Both the position numbers and the translations under genes were made by a program. From NCBI GenBank assembly GCA_018267825.1, contig JAFDXR010000003.1, forward strand, positions 328,952-392,951: a DNA stretch of 64,000 bases, in the 5' to 3' direction. The notes below the pieces were generated by a model. It was given only the letters and a program-made list of their open reading frames with translations, had not been told where the DNA came from and did no database searches. This DNA is from Bacteroidota bacterium (GTDB lineage: Bacteria; Bacteroidota; Bacteroidia; B-17B0; Aurantibacillaceae). Positions 46,968-56,014 of this stretch are shown in pieces. Every line of letters starts with the position of its first letter. Within the stretch, counting starts at the first letter, position 1.

Positions 46968-47228
46968 TCATGGTGTCAGGTCGCGGTTCAGCAGCTCTTC
47001 TATTTTCGGTTTTCTTTTCCTGAGCAGAAAGAGCCCCCAGAAAACGAGGCCTACAGCCGGCAGAAAGAATACAATAAACCCAAGTACATAGCCGATCACA
47101 TAAGGTGTACCGTGGGCTTCTCCCGCTTTCATGATAATGGATGGCAGAGAGACAACAAATGTCATAATCATCAGAAACCCAAACACAGAGCCGATGATAA
47201 TTAATAAGATTCCAATTGCTTTTCGCAT
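46968..47228 (-). CDS. Small two-helix membrane protein
   Basis: An 86-residue product with two hydrophobic helices (AIGILLIIIGSVFGFLMIMTF and YVLGFIVFFLPAVGLVFWGLF) joined by a short polar loop, and a basic tail (LRKRKPKIEELLNR). It resembles generic small inner-membrane proteins and has no recognised family. It lies 3 bp downstream of the EF-Tu-domain-II-like gene, so these are probably co-translated. Role in that group is unknown. Confidence 0.7.
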   Translation of the reverse strand: MRKAIGILLIIIGSVFGFLMIMTFVVSLPSIIMKAGEAHGTPYVIGYVLGFIVFFLPAVGLVFWGLFLLRKRKPKIEELLNRDLTP

Positions 47229-47231
47229 AAA

Positions 47232-47540
47232 CTATTGCTGTTTATAAATAAGAGCTTCAACCGGGAATGACGTTAACCTACGTAACTCTTCTATTTCTTT
47301 TTCATCCCTGCAGCGAATAAGTAAACCTATTACATTCACACCAGGCTTACCACCAAAAGATATTCCATTGATCTGTCGCAACCTGTTTTCACCAAAGGCC
47401 ATAAACTCCATGTAATCACCTGTATGTATATTCCCTTCCCTGGCTTCCCCGACAAATACAAGTCCCCTCCCTGTGATCACGAATACGGCTTCGATAGTAT
47501 ACCTGGCAGAAAGTCTGAGTTCATTTTTTTCAACAGTCAT
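47232..47540 (-). CDS. EF-Tu-domain-II-like small protein
   Basis: A 102-residue soluble protein. The core FVITGRGLVFVGEAREGNIHTGD is strikingly like the translation-factor domain II beta-barrel, whose usual form is FxITGRGxVxxGxVxxGxIxxGD. The rest is a beta-barrel-compatible segment (ISFGGKPGVNVIGLLIRC) ending in a helix. No GTPase domain is present, so it cannot be a full elongation factor. It may bind an RNA or protein surface, as domain II does (inference). Its start overlaps the stop of the preceding gene by 4 bp (ATGA), so it is translationally coupled. Confidence 0.65.
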   Translation of the reverse strand: MTVEKNELRLSARYTIEAVFVITGRGLVFVGEAREGNIHTGDYMEFMAFGENRLRQINGISFGGKPGVNVIGLLIRCRDEKEIEELRRLTSFPVEALIYKQQ

Positions 47541-48163
47541 ACTCCCGGATTTTTCACGGTTACACGCATCACTCTAAGCCGGATCAAGCGATCTATCAGG
47601 TTGGAATAAAAGTCGTAAATTTCATGCAACTCCTCCAACTGCGTTACTTCTTTTTCGATTAAAAAATATAGCATCGCCTTTTCAGGTGCCGGTTTTTCAC
47701 CAAAAAGCCCTTCCTTCTCTGTCAGCTCCAATCGCTGAACCTTTTGTTGCATACAGGCCTTCCGGAAGTTTTCATCAGCAAACAACAATTGCACTAACGC
47801 TTCATCATTCCCTTTGATCATGAATCTTTTATCGAAGGTTTCATCTCCGACTACGATGTCCTGGGCTCCAAACATCTTTCCGATAGTTTCAAAAATTCCC
47901 TGCGGTGCCAGGCTGAACCAAAAACCACCCGGATTTTCGAACTCTGTACAAACCCTTGTATACTCTTCTTCGCGTGTGACTCCCCCAACAGTTGTATAAT
48001 GTGTATATGCATCTATCACCACGGAAAACCCATTGTGAAAAACCTGCACTTTATCTCCACCCTCCGGCACATAAACACCCTGCCTTTCCTGTGCAAACTT
48101 CTCCCACAGAGGACCATAGTCTTTACCGGAAATTGCTTTATATATATTTTTTATAATTGACAT
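47537..48163 (-). CDS. Conserved-looking protein of unknown function
   Basis: A 208-residue soluble protein with no signal peptide. It has a hydrophobic beta core (VQVFHNGFSVVIDAYTHYTT), then GFWFSLAPQGIFETIGKMFG, and a segment GDETFDKRFMIKGNDEALVQLLF that loosely recalls the DUF3137 family. The C-terminal part is helical (EVTQLEELHEIYDFYSNLIDRLIRLR). It lies 9 bp downstream of the CYTH gene and overlaps the EF-Tu-like gene by 4 bp, the tightest coupling in the set. Function is unknown. Confidence 0.65.
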   Translation of the reverse strand: MSIIKNIYKAISGKDYGPLWEKFAQERQGVYVPEGGDKVQVFHNGFSVVIDAYTHYTTVGGVTREEEYTRVCTEFENPGGFWFSLAPQGIFETIGKMFGAQDIVVGDETFDKRFMIKGNDEALVQLLFADENFRKACMQQKVQRLELTEKEGLFGEKPAPEKAMLYFLIEKEVTQLEELHEIYDFYSNLIDRLIRLRVMRVTVKNPGV

Positions 48164-48172
48164 GAATGCTCC

Positions 48173-48640
48173 TTACCAACTCATAAACGGTTTGACAGCC
48201 AATTGAGAATTTGCATAGCGGCTATCGGCTGTTACATTATTGCCAACCCAGGCAGGTTTCGCATACACTTCATCTTCGGCATTCAGTTCTATTTCAGCCA
48301 CCATCAAACCATTGTTGGCACCATGAAATTCATCCACCTCCCAGGTCTTTCCCTCGAATGTAACCAGGTGCCGTGTTTTTTCGACCAGGTTGGTACAAAA
48401 GTAACGGATGAGTTCATGCGCATCTTCGAGTGGAATTTCATATTCAAATTCAGGACGTGAAGAAGCAACGGCGCGGCCCTTGATGGTGATATATCCTTGT
48501 GCTCCTTTGGTACGTACACGAATGGTTTTGTCGGGATCGGTGAGCAGATACGCTTGTTTTATATCAACACTCTTCTCCGGCTTTACCAATTTCCAAAGGT
48601 TCATGTCGACAAGGTACTTATGTTCTATTTCTATGGCCAT
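48173..48640 (-). CDS. CYTH-domain protein (triphosphate tunnel enzyme)
   Basis: The product is 155 residues and starts MAIEIEHKYLVD. EIEHK is the ExExK signature of the CYTH superfamily. Further marks are KAYL/QAYL, TIRVRTKGAQGYITIKGR and FEYEIP, then a late VAEIELNAEDE. CYTH proteins hydrolyse inorganic or organic triphosphates, or act as adenylate cyclases in some lineages. The size and short tail fit a triphosphatase. The gene heads the five-gene minus-strand group down to 46226. Confidence 0.9.
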   Translation of the reverse strand: MAIEIEHKYLVDMNLWKLVKPEKSVDIKQAYLLTDPDKTIRVRTKGAQGYITIKGRAVASSRPEFEYEIPLEDAHELIRYFCTNLVEKTRHLVTFEGKTWEVDEFHGANNGLMVAEIELNAEDEVYAKPAWVGNNVTADSRYANSQLAVKPFMSW

Positions 48641-48718
48641 ACAACGAAGGGGGGAATTTGTTACTTATAAATTTAGGAAATTTACCGATTCCATGACGTT
48701 CTATTCACCCGCCATAGT

Positions 48719-49267
48719 TTATGCATCCACCCGATCAGCCCGCCTGTAATGCAATTGCACGAGCCCTTTTTCAAAATGCCTGGCTGACACCAGCGACAGG
48801 CTCTGCTCCGGCCGACCATCATGGAAAAGACGTATCCCTTCGCCCAGCAACACCGGAATAATGGAGATGATAAACTCATCGATCAGTTTGGCTTTCAGTA
48901 GTTCGTTCACGACTTCCGCACCGCCATCAATGAAAATGTGTTTACCCGCTTCGCTCTTCAGCTTTGCCAGCAGGGCCTCCGGGCTTCCGGTATAAAACTG
49001 TGTTTTACCAATAGCAGGCCGTGCCGTGCGTGTCATGACGTAAGTATCTTTATCGGCATGGGGGAACTCCGGAACCTGTGTCATGACCCAATCGTAGGTT
49101 CGTCGGCCCAGGATCACCGTATCGACGGTATTTATAAACTCATGATACCCATAATCCTCCCCTTCCTGTTGCACCATGGCCAGGAAACTCAGATCATCAT
49201 GGGGTTTGGCGATATAGCCATCCAGGCTGGCAGCTATGTATAGTATAACTTTTCGGGGTGTTGACAT
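48719..49267 (-). CDS. Dihydrofolate reductase-like (RibD C-terminal) protein
   Basis: A 182-residue protein of the DHFR/RibD-C superfamily: VILYIAASLDGYIAK at the start, VILGRRTYDWVM as the NADPH-binding turn, GKHIFIDGGAEVVNELLKA and IPVLLGEGIRLF. Proteins of this group reduce pterin or related substrates, but here the substrate is unknown. They are not the essential FolA type. It lies on the minus strand, upstream of the CYTH group, and is read from the side of the REP locus. Confidence 0.88.
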   Translation of the reverse strand: MSTPRKVILYIAASLDGYIAKPHDDLSFLAMVQQEGEDYGYHEFINTVDTVILGRRTYDWVMTQVPEFPHADKDTYVMTRTARPAIGKTQFYTGSPEALLAKLKSEAGKHIFIDGGAEVVNELLKAKLIDEFIISIIPVLLGEGIRLFHDGRPEQSLSLVSARHFEKGLVQLHYRRADRVDA

Positions 49268-49298
49268 GTTGATGTTTTTGTTTTATGGTTTAATTTCT

Positions 49299-49316
49299 GT
49301 TGATGATAACACCAAT
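49299..49316. repeat. REP-like hairpin (imperfect)
   Basis: TTGATG-ATAA-CACCAA at 49300-49315 forms a hairpin with one A-C mismatch. It shares the ATAA/TTAT loop and the GCCC-rich neighbour (as GGGGC on this strand) with the other four repeats in the locus. Confidence 0.6.
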
Positions 49317-49386
49317 GGGGGGGGCGAAAAGGATGGGAAAATTTATATAATCCTGAGGCCTTGCTTCAATTTAAATTCTTTATGCC

Positions 49387-49410
49387 CATGCAGGTGTTAT
49401 CACCTGCATG
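49387..49410. repeat. REP-like hairpin upstream of the RAYT gene
   Basis: CATGCAGGTG and CACCTGCATG form a perfect 10-bp stem around TTAT. It is preceded by GCC and lies 68 bp upstream of the RAYT start. Confidence 0.8.
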
Positions 49411-49477
49411 CCACATTCTTACTGAATTTTACTACGATTTTAAGTGCCGATTCCATCCAGTTGCTGTACTTTCAATC

Positions 49478-50014
49478 ATGGCAAATTTAAGACATAAAAC
49501 CGGTTTATATTTCTTCACAGCAACAAATCTGAATTGGCTCCCCGTGCTTGAATCATCGAATCACAAAAACATTATCATACAAAGCCTCTGCTTCATGGTT
49601 GAACATCAGCGCATTGAAGTATTCGGTTTTGTCATTATGCCCAATCATATACACCTGATATTGAGAATTATTGAACCACATAAAAAGTCCGACATACAAC
49701 GGGATTTCTTAAAATTCACTGCCCAGCGAATCCACTTCAACCTTATTAAAACAAATGACCCTATCCTTGATCTGCTTGTTGTGAGATCAAAAGACAGGAT
49801 GGTACAGGTATGGGAACGCCATGCATTTTGGTTCGAATTGGATACGACCAATACACTGCTCCAGAAGCTGCGATACATTCATAACAATCCCTTGCAGGAA
49901 AAATGGAGATTAGCCGAGCAGGAAGAAGATTATTATTATTCCAGTGCTGCATTCTATAAAGGAGGCGACAATGAGTTTCCTTTTCTTAAACATTATGAGA
50001 GCTTATTTGATTGA
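49478..50014 (+). CDS. REP-associated tyrosine transposase (RAYT)
   Basis: A 178-residue Y1 transposase of the IS200/IS605-related RAYT group. Its HUH motif is MPNHIHLILR. Nearby is GLYFFTATNLNW; later comes LRYIHNNPLQEKWRL, the family's helix that carries the catalytic Tyr region, and a Tyr-rich DYYYSSAAFY. RAYT enzymes cut and join single-stranded REP hairpins, so the nearby repeats are its likely substrates. The start is the ATG at 49478. An earlier in-frame start at 49361 runs through a REP hairpin and is rejected. Codon use and length look intact. Confidence 0.88.
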   Translation: MANLRHKTGLYFFTATNLNWLPVLESSNHKNIIIQSLCFMVEHQRIEVFGFVIMPNHIHLILRIIEPHKKSDIQRDFLKFTAQRIHFNLIKTNDPILDLLVVRSKDRMVQVWERHAFWFELDTTNTLLQKLRYIHNNPLQEKWRLAEQEEDYYYSSAAFYKGGDNEFPFLKHYESLFD

Positions 50015-50016
50015 GA

Positions 50017-50040
50017 CCTGTTGGTGATAACACCAACAGG
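50017..50040. repeat. REP-like hairpin after the RAYT gene
   Basis: CCTGTTGGTG and CACCAACAGG form a perfect 10-bp stem around ATAA, immediately after the RAYT stop and followed by GGC. The stem differs from the upstream copy by compensating changes. Confidence 0.8.
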
Positions 50041-50163
50041 GGCATGAAAATGGAGATTAGCCGAGCAGGAAGAAGATTATTATTATTCCAGTGCTGCATT
50101 CTATAGAGGAAGCGACAATGAGTTTCCTTTTCTTAAGCATTATGGGAACTTATTTGATTGAGA

Positions 50164-50187
50164 CCTGTTGGTGATAACACCAACAGG
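50164..50187. repeat. REP-like hairpin, duplicated copy
   Basis: Identical stem and loop to the copy at 50017 (CCTGTTGGTG-ATAA-CACCAACAGG), 147 bp on. It lies 17 bp before the ATPase gene's 3' end. Confidence 0.8.
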
Positions 50188-50204
50188 GCGCATAAGTCAA
50201 ACTA

Positions 50205-52208
50205 TTACGAGGCCAGCATAACAAGCAATTCCGTAGTTTCCGCAGGTATATTTGGATAAAGCTTACATATCATGTTTATCATTTTATTGTGCAGTTCATT
50301 CTCGTTAGCGAATTTGCTAATTGGCTCAAAGGTCTCTTTCAATCTCTCAAACAAATCATGGCCTCTTATAGTCAAATACCATTCTGGGATATTTAACTCT
50401 ATTTCATTTCCATATCGACATCGAGAAATACTAGTGCTTGTTCGCAAGCTTTTAAATTTTTCAGTCAGTTTATTTAAAACAAAATTCACTGCCTCTTGCG
50501 CTTTATGGCTCTTTATCAAATCATATTGGTTGTCAGTTTCGCTAATTCCCAACTCCCTCATCAGTATGCCATATCGTTCATCTAATAAGTATGTTGCTAG
50601 ATAAATAGGATCGAATACAAAATTCTCTATGCTATAACGACTCTGATTACCATGAACATAAATATGTCTCTCGTCATTATTTTTTAAATCCCAATCAATT
50701 ACTCCATATGCTGTTGTATTCCCTGAATTCCTTATTGCCTTAACAACGTTTATTACCTGATCACAGTTTCCTTTTCCTAAACTATTAGATATAAAGTACA
50801 ATTTATGCTGCATTGCCTTATCAGCGTTTATTTTATCAAATAACTGCTGATAATATTTCAAGTCAGTTGGTCCTTCCACAAATACTTGCCGATGGTTTTG
50901 GTAATCGATCGAAAGATTTGGCAATCCACTAGTCAATGTTTTTAAAGCTTCATCCTTCGAGATTTGCTTTAGTTGTGTAAATGGCACATTAGAAAGTTGA
51001 TAAATTGAATCCTCAGGGGCTAGTGCGATTGTCATTGGCGAATGTGTTGTAATAATTACTTTTATACCTAGTTGCTCTACAAACACTCCATTTAAAACAT
51101 CTATTAAAATTTTAGACATTTCAGGATGTAAGTGTGCGTCAGGCTCGTCTAAAATTATAACATCTGGATATTCAAAATTTCTTTCGTAATATTCTGATGT
51201 AAAAAGCTTAATAACTAATCCAATAATAATCTTTTCCCCCGATGACAAAAACTGAAATGGTATGGGCTTTTCTGTGTCTTTCCTTATAAATTCGTATTGA
51301 ATTTCGGCGGTTGGAGAAAAACTTTTTTCAGTTATTCCCTTAAATTCGTATGGTAGTTTAAATTTCTCAAAGAAACCATTTAAAACCTTCCATGGAGCTT
51401 CATATCTTTGATCAAATTCTTCTCTTGAAAGTGAATTATTTTGTTCCCCGTTTTCTTTTTTCATAAACTGCTGGTAACTATTCTGATACCTTAATTTTAA
51501 ATACGAATAAAAAACTCGTTCCAGCTTCGAGTATATTAAATCCGTCGAATCGTAATATTGCATCGGTATATTTGAATTCATAAAATCCGACATAGTCAAA
51601 TCTGAAAACTTTTTCTCTTGATAATTAGCTACAATGCTAGCAATCTCAAACACGCGCCAATTATTTAATAAATGATCGACTAACCAGTTAATAAGCATGT
51701 TTTCTTCATTCATAGCAATCAACCCTCTTGCTCTAGGCATATTCATTAGCTCCTCTCGACTAAATAATCTACTCTCACAATCAACAAGTGTCTTAAAGTA
51801 ATCCAGACGTCCTGATTCTACTCTCTTTGTTTTCAAAAGAGCGTCTCTTGAAATCTCATTATTATAAAATGCTACAAAAATTTCACCTATTCCATCTCTA
51901 CCATTATTTATTTCCCTATACCTGTTAAAAAAATCTTGCTCTTGATCTCTCATGAGACTTGGAGAAGACAGACCAATATCATGAACAACCAGCGGCTCAG
52001 TATAAATTTTATTATATGCTGGCACTATTTGAATATCGTCAGATTCGATTAGGCGTGATTCGCTTTTCTTTTGTGAGTAGATTTTAAAAAGCTCTACGAG
52101 TTGTGACTTTCCGCTACCATTTTTTCCAGTGATAACTACAAAATTTGGCATCTCGTCAGTCTCAAATTTTGCAAGAGATTTAAATACACTATCAAATTTC
52201 AGTCTCAT
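50205..52208 (-). CDS. AAA15-type ATPase with TOPRIM/DUF4435-like domain
   Basis: A 667-residue stand-alone protein. Walker A GKNGSGKS (residues 28-35), a long coiled-helical insert (~90-310), ABC signature LSSGEK (321-326), Walker B VIILDEPDAHLHPE (350-363) and H-loop TTHSP (387-391) show an AAA15/OLD-type ATPase. The C-terminal part carries EGPTD (445-449), DWD (505-507) and IEN (527-529), the metal-binding layout of a TOPRIM nuclease. The YSIENFVFDP stretch resembles DUF4435, the AriB half of the PARIS anti-phage system. It is visibly AT-rich (sample rows ~28% versus ~45% GC in nrdA), has no partner gene, and is flanked by REP hairpins. It is probably an acquired defence-type gene. Confidence 0.85.
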   Translation of the reverse strand: MRLKFDSVFKSLAKFETDEMPNFVVITGKNGSGKSQLVELFKIYSQKKSESRLIESDDIQIVPAYNKIYTEPLVVHDIGLSSPSLMRDQEQDFFNRYREINNGRDGIGEIFVAFYNNEISRDALLKTKRVESGRLDYFKTLVDCESRLFSREELMNMPRARGLIAMNEENMLINWLVDHLLNNWRVFEIASIVANYQEKKFSDLTMSDFMNSNIPMQYYDSTDLIYSKLERVFYSYLKLRYQNSYQQFMKKENGEQNNSLSREEFDQRYEAPWKVLNGFFEKFKLPYEFKGITEKSFSPTAEIQYEFIRKDTEKPIPFQFLSSGEKIIIGLVIKLFTSEYYERNFEYPDVIILDEPDAHLHPEMSKILIDVLNGVFVEQLGIKVIITTHSPMTIALAPEDSIYQLSNVPFTQLKQISKDEALKTLTSGLPNLSIDYQNHRQVFVEGPTDLKYYQQLFDKINADKAMQHKLYFISNSLGKGNCDQVINVVKAIRNSGNTTAYGVIDWDLKNNDERHIYVHGNQSRYSIENFVFDPIYLATYLLDERYGILMRELGISETDNQYDLIKSHKAQEAVNFVLNKLTEKFKSLRTSTSISRCRYGNEIELNIPEWYLTIRGHDLFERLKETFEPISKFANENELHNKMINMICKLYPNIPAETTELLVMLAS

Positions 52209-52235
52209 AATTAAATTCTATTTAGTATTTACGCC

Positions 52236-52259
52236 CTTGCAGGTGTTATCACCTGCAAG
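52236..52259. repeat. REP-like hairpin right of the ATPase gene
   Basis: CTTGCAGGTG and CACCTGCAAG form a perfect 10-bp stem around TTAT, preceded by GCC. It is 28 bp upstream of the ATPase ATG and 84 bp from the nrdA stop. Confidence 0.8.
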
Positions 52260-52274
52260 TTGCACCACCCCCAC

Positions 52275-52307
52275 AAAAAACCCCCTCCAATTCGCATCAG
52301 AGGGGGC
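52275..52307 (-). terminator. Terminator of nrdA
   Basis: On the minus strand, GCCCCCTC and GAGGGGG form a GC-rich stem (7 bp) around a 12-nt loop, followed by TTTTTTG. It lies 36 bp beyond the nrdA stop. Confidence 0.85.
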
Positions 52308-52342
52308 TTCGATTATAACTAAGGGTTAGTTATTGTTTTCGT

Positions 52343-54763
52343 TTAGGATCCGCAGGCCTCGCAGGCTTCCGGGTTATCGAGCGAGCAGCTCAGCTGAGCT
52401 TGTTGCTCGTCGTAGCTCAGTACATGAGCTTGTCCGCGTTCCACCAGTAACTGGTCTTCGTTGCCAAGCACCTGTACATTCGGTTGCTGCAGGGCATTTT
52501 GATCTACGGTAAACTTGATTGCGTCTGCTGCTGCTTTGGTACGCAGGTAGTACATACCGGTTTTGAGACCGCGTTTCCAGGCGTAGAAGTGAGCCGATGA
52601 CATTTTCGCGAAGTTCGCATCCTGGATAAACAGGTTGAGCGATTGCGACTGGTCGATGAAGGCACCACGGTCTGCAGCCATATCAATGATGGTACGTTGT
52701 TTAATTTCCCATACGGTTTTGTAGATCTCTTTAATGTTCTGAGGAATCTCAGCAATGTTCTGTACAGAACCGTTGGCTGCAATGATCTTGTTTTTCAGGG
52801 TATCGTTCCAGATGCCCAGTTTCACGAGGTCGCGCAGCAAGTGTTTGTTCACTACCACAAACTCTCCGCTTAATACGCGGCGTGAGTAAATGTTGGAAGT
52901 ATACGGTTCAAAGCACTCGTTGTTACCCAGGATCTGTGATGTAGATGCTGTAGGCATTGGAGCCAATAACAGGGAGTTGCGTACACCGTGTTTTTTAATT
53001 TCTTCGCGCAGTACATCCCACTCCCAGCGGCTGCTAGGGGTTACGTTCCACATATCCTGCTGGAAAATACCTTTGCTGATCGGCGATCCTTCAAATGTTT
53101 CGTATGGTCCGTCTACTTTCGCCAGGTCTTTCGATGCTGTTAAAGCCGCGTAGTAAATGGTTTCGAAAATTTCGGAGTTCAGGCGTTTTGCCTCATCGCT
53201 TTCAAACGGATAACGCATCAGGATGAAGGCATCGGCCAGACCCTGTACACCTAAGCCGATCGGGCGGTGACGCATGTTCGATTTGCGTGCTTCCGGAATC
53301 GGGTAGTAGTTACGGTCTATGATTTTATTTAAGTTCTTCGTTGCTACGTAAGTGATCTCGAATAATTTCTGGTGATCGAAGGTTCCTGTTTTTTCATCCA
53401 CGAAACGCGGCAGGGCAATCGACGCCAGGTTACACACGGCTACCTCATCGGCGCTGGTGTACTCGATGATCTCGGTACATAAGTTCGACGATTTAATGGT
53501 ACCAAGGTTTTGCTGATTGGATTTGGAGTTGGCCGCATCCTTGAACAGCATATACGGGTTACCGGTTTCAATTTGTGCTTCGATGATCGCAGCCCATAAT
53601 TCGCGGGCAGGAATCTGGCGACGGAATTTACCTTCGGCTTCGTACTTGGTATACAGTTTTTCGAACTCTTCGCTGTGGCAGTCGCTCAGACCCGGGCATT
53701 CGTTCGGGCACATGAGGCTCCACATACCTTCTTCTTCCACACGTTTCATAAACAAATCCGGTGTCCAGAGTGCGGTAAATAAATCGCGGGCGCGCATTTC
53801 TTCTTTCCCGTGGTTTTTGCGGATATCGAGGAACTCGAAAATATCGGCATGCCATGGTTCGAGGTATACGGCAATAGAACCTTTACGTTTTCCACCACCC
53901 TGATCTACGTAACGGGCAGTTTCGTTGTATACTTTCAGCATCGGGATAATTCCGTTGGAAGTACCGTTGGTGCCTTTGATATAAGAACCTGTAGCGCGGA
54001 TGTTGTGAATGCTGATACCGATACCACCGGCCGACTGGGAGATTTTCGCACAGTTTTTCAGTGTATCGTAAATACCGTCGATGCTGTCTTCTTTGGCTTG
54101 CAATAAGAAGCAGGAACTCATCTGAGGTTTAGGTGTACCGGCGTTGAAGAGGGTTGGTGTGGCGTGTGTAAACCAACGCTCGCTCATGAGGTTGTATGTA
54201 TGGATAGCAGCCTGGATATCTTCCTTGTGGATACCAACGGCTACACGCATAATCATGTGCTGAGGGCGTTCAGCAACCTGTCCATGCATTTTTAAGAGAT
54301 ACGAACGTTCAAGCGTTTTAAAACCAAAGTAATCGTAACCGAAATCGCGGTCGTAGATGATAGATGAGTCTAACAACTGGGCGTTGTTCATTACGATCTC
54401 ATGTACATCATCGGCGATCAGTTTAGCCGAGGTATTGGTTTTCGGATCTATATAATTATATAATGCATCGATCGTTTTGGAGAACGACTTAATGGTATTT
54501 TTATGGAGGTTGCTCACGGCGATACGCGACGCGAGTGATGCATAATCCGGGTGACGCACCGTGAGTGATGCAGCCGTTTCAGCAGCCAGGTTATCGAGTT
54601 CGCTCGTTGATACACCATCGTATACACCGTCGATTACCTTCTTGGCAACCTGGATAGGATCTACGTGGTTAGGATCTAAGCCATAGCTTAGTTTTTGAAT
54701 ACGTGCCGTGATTTTGTCAAATTTCACGGACTCGCTTGTGCCATCTCTTTTAATTACAAACAT
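52343..54763 (-). CDS. nrdA: Ribonucleoside-diphosphate reductase, alpha subunit
   Basis: NrdA is the large subunit of the class Ia reductase that makes deoxyribonucleotides. The 806-residue protein starts with an ATP-cone ([18 protein letters not shown]). It contains the catalytic site cysteines ([27 protein letters not shown]), a substrate loop and the [14 protein letters not shown] stretch. It ends in [10 protein letters not shown], the Cys pair that carries electrons from thioredoxin. It is intact and of normal length. NrdB is encoded upstream, 231 bp away, and the two are separate frames on the same strand. A terminator follows at 52275. Confidence 0.97.
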   Translation of the reverse strand: MFVIKRDGTSESVKFDKITARIQKLSYGLDPNHVDPIQVAKKVIDGVYDGVSTSELDNLAAETAASLTVRHPDYASLASRIAVSNLHKNTIKSFSKTIDALYNYIDPKTNTSAKLIADDVHEIVMNNAQLLDSSIIYDRDFGYDYFGFKTLERSYLLKMHGQVAERPQHMIMRVAVGIHKEDIQAAIHTYNLMSERWFTHATPTLFNAGTPKPQMSSCFLLQAKEDSIDGIYDTLKNCAKISQSAGGIGISIHNIRATGSYIKGTNGTSNGIIPMLKVYNETARYVDQGGGKRKGSIAVYLEPWHADIFEFLDIRKNHGKEEMRARDLFTALWTPDLFMKRVEEEGMWSLMCPNECPGLSDCHSEEFEKLYTKYEAEGKFRRQIPARELWAAIIEAQIETGNPYMLFKDAANSKSNQQNLGTIKSSNLCTEIIEYTSADEVAVCNLASIALPRFVDEKTGTFDHQKLFEITYVATKNLNKIIDRNYYPIPEARKSNMRHRPIGLGVQGLADAFILMRYPFESDEAKRLNSEIFETIYYAALTASKDLAKVDGPYETFEGSPISKGIFQQDMWNVTPSSRWEWDVLREEIKKHGVRNSLLLAPMPTASTSQILGNNECFEPYTSNIYSRRVLSGEFVVVNKHLLRDLVKLGIWNDTLKNKIIAANGSVQNIAEIPQNIKEIYKTVWEIKQRTIIDMAADRGAFIDQSQSLNLFIQDANFAKMSSAHFYAWKRGLKTGMYYLRTKAAADAIKFTVDQNALQQPNVQVLGNEDQLLVERGQAHVLSYDEQQAQLSCSLDNPEACEACGS

Positions 54764-54994
54764 ACGCCCTTTGTTTTTAGTGGTTTTTAAAATTGTTTTT
54801 TGAGTGTCTTTAGGTTACAACAAGTTATAACTATAATCGTTTTTTTCTTTTTCGGTCAGAATTCGTTATTAACAATCTGCCGGTTAATTAATTTGCTTCG
54901 TTCCGGAGGGTAAAATGTCCTTGCAAATCCATGTAATTTGCTCACTTTATTAAAGTTACGGATAAATAAGGGATTTTGCCCGACGAAAATTCTG

Positions 54995-55969
54995 TTAAAA
55001 GTCTTCGTCCAACTTGAACACGTTGTTGTCTTCTTTGTTAGACATAACGCCGGCTTTCTGATACTCGGCCACACGTTTCTCAAAGAAGTTGGTCTTGCCC
55101 TGTAAGGAGATCATTTCCATGAAATCAAACGGGTTTGACGCGTTATAGAATTTGGCGCAACCCAAGGCTACGAGCAGCCTGTCGGCCACAAATTCTATGT
55201 ATTGGCACATCAGGTCGGAGTTCATGCCAATCAGTTTTACCGGGATGGCATCCGACACGAATTCTTTTTCAATAGCTACCGCATTGGTGATGATTTCGGT
55301 TACCTTTTCTTTAGGCAACTGGTTTTTCACGTATTTAGTATACAGCAGGCAGGCGAAATCGCAGTGCAGACCTTCGTCGCGGGAGATAAGCTCATTACTG
55401 AAGCTTAAGCCCGGCATGAGGCCGCGTTTCTTGAGCCAGAAAATAGAACAGAAAGAACCGGAGAAGAAAATCCCTTCTACTGCCGCGAAAGCAATGAGAC
55501 GTTCAGCAAATGTTCCGTTGCTGATCCATTTCAGAGCCCATTCGGCTTTTTTTCCAACGCATGGTACTGTATCTACTGCATGCAATAATTTATCCTTTTC
55601 TACAGGATCTTTGATATAAGTATCAATGAGTAAGGAATAGGTTTCGGAGTGAATGTTTTCCATCATGATCTGGAACCCGTAAAAACAACGGGCTTCCGGA
55701 TACTGAACTTCGTTGAGGAAATTGATGGCGAGGTTTTCATTCACAATACCATCACTGGCTGCAAAAAATGCCAGTACGTGTTTAATGAAATGACGTTCGT
55801 TATCGTTCAGCTTATTATTCCAGTCGGCAATATCCGAAGCCAGGTCAATTTCTTCTGCAGTCCAGAAACTGGCTTCTTCTTTTTTATACATTTCCCAGAT
55901 GTCATTGTATTTGATCGGGAATAAAACGAAACGATCCTTGTTTTCTTCTAATATTGGTTCTGTCATCAT
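54995..55969 (-). CDS. nrdB: Ribonucleoside-diphosphate reductase, beta subunit
   Basis: NrdB holds the di-iron/tyrosyl-radical cofactor. The 324-residue protein is of the eukaryote-like R2 form common in Bacteroidota: [15 protein letters not shown] has the first metal ligand, [13 protein letters not shown] has Glu, His and the radical Tyr, and [14 protein letters not shown] the later Glu/His ligands. It ends in NVFKLDEDF, the tail that binds NrdA. Length and order are normal. Transcription precedes nrdA; a TTGAC/TATATTTT pair at about 56015-56040 may be its promoter. Confidence 0.97.
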   Translation of the reverse strand: MMTEPILEENKDRFVLFPIKYNDIWEMYKKEEASFWTAEEIDLASDIADWNNKLNDNERHFIKHVLAFFAASDGIVNENLAINFLNEVQYPEARCFYGFQIMMENIHSETYSLLIDTYIKDPVEKDKLLHAVDTVPCVGKKAEWALKWISNGTFAERLIAFAAVEGIFFSGSFCSIFWLKKRGLMPGLSFSNELISRDEGLHCDFACLLYTKYVKNQLPKEKVTEIITNAVAIEKEFVSDAIPVKLIGMNSDLMCQYIEFVADRLLVALGCAKFYNASNPFDFMEMISLQGKTNFFEKRVAEYQKAGVMSNKEDNNVFKLDEDF

Positions 55970-56014
55970 TAAGTACGTTTAATTCGTGTTTTTTATATAT
56001 CAACCCTCACATGT

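Larger units (their letters stand above)
49900..50188. repeat. Tandem 147-bp duplication of the RAYT 3' end plus REP hairpin
   Basis: 49900-50041 and 50047-50188 are the same sequence, offset by 147 bp, running from AAAATGGAGATTAGCC to the end of the hairpin. They differ at five sites, all A/G transitions. The second copy contains no start of its own and begins after the first hairpin. Confidence 0.85.

Noticed and set aside
49361-49477. Longer start for the RAYT gene
   Set aside because: It runs through a REP hairpin and adds residues unlike RAYT N-termini.
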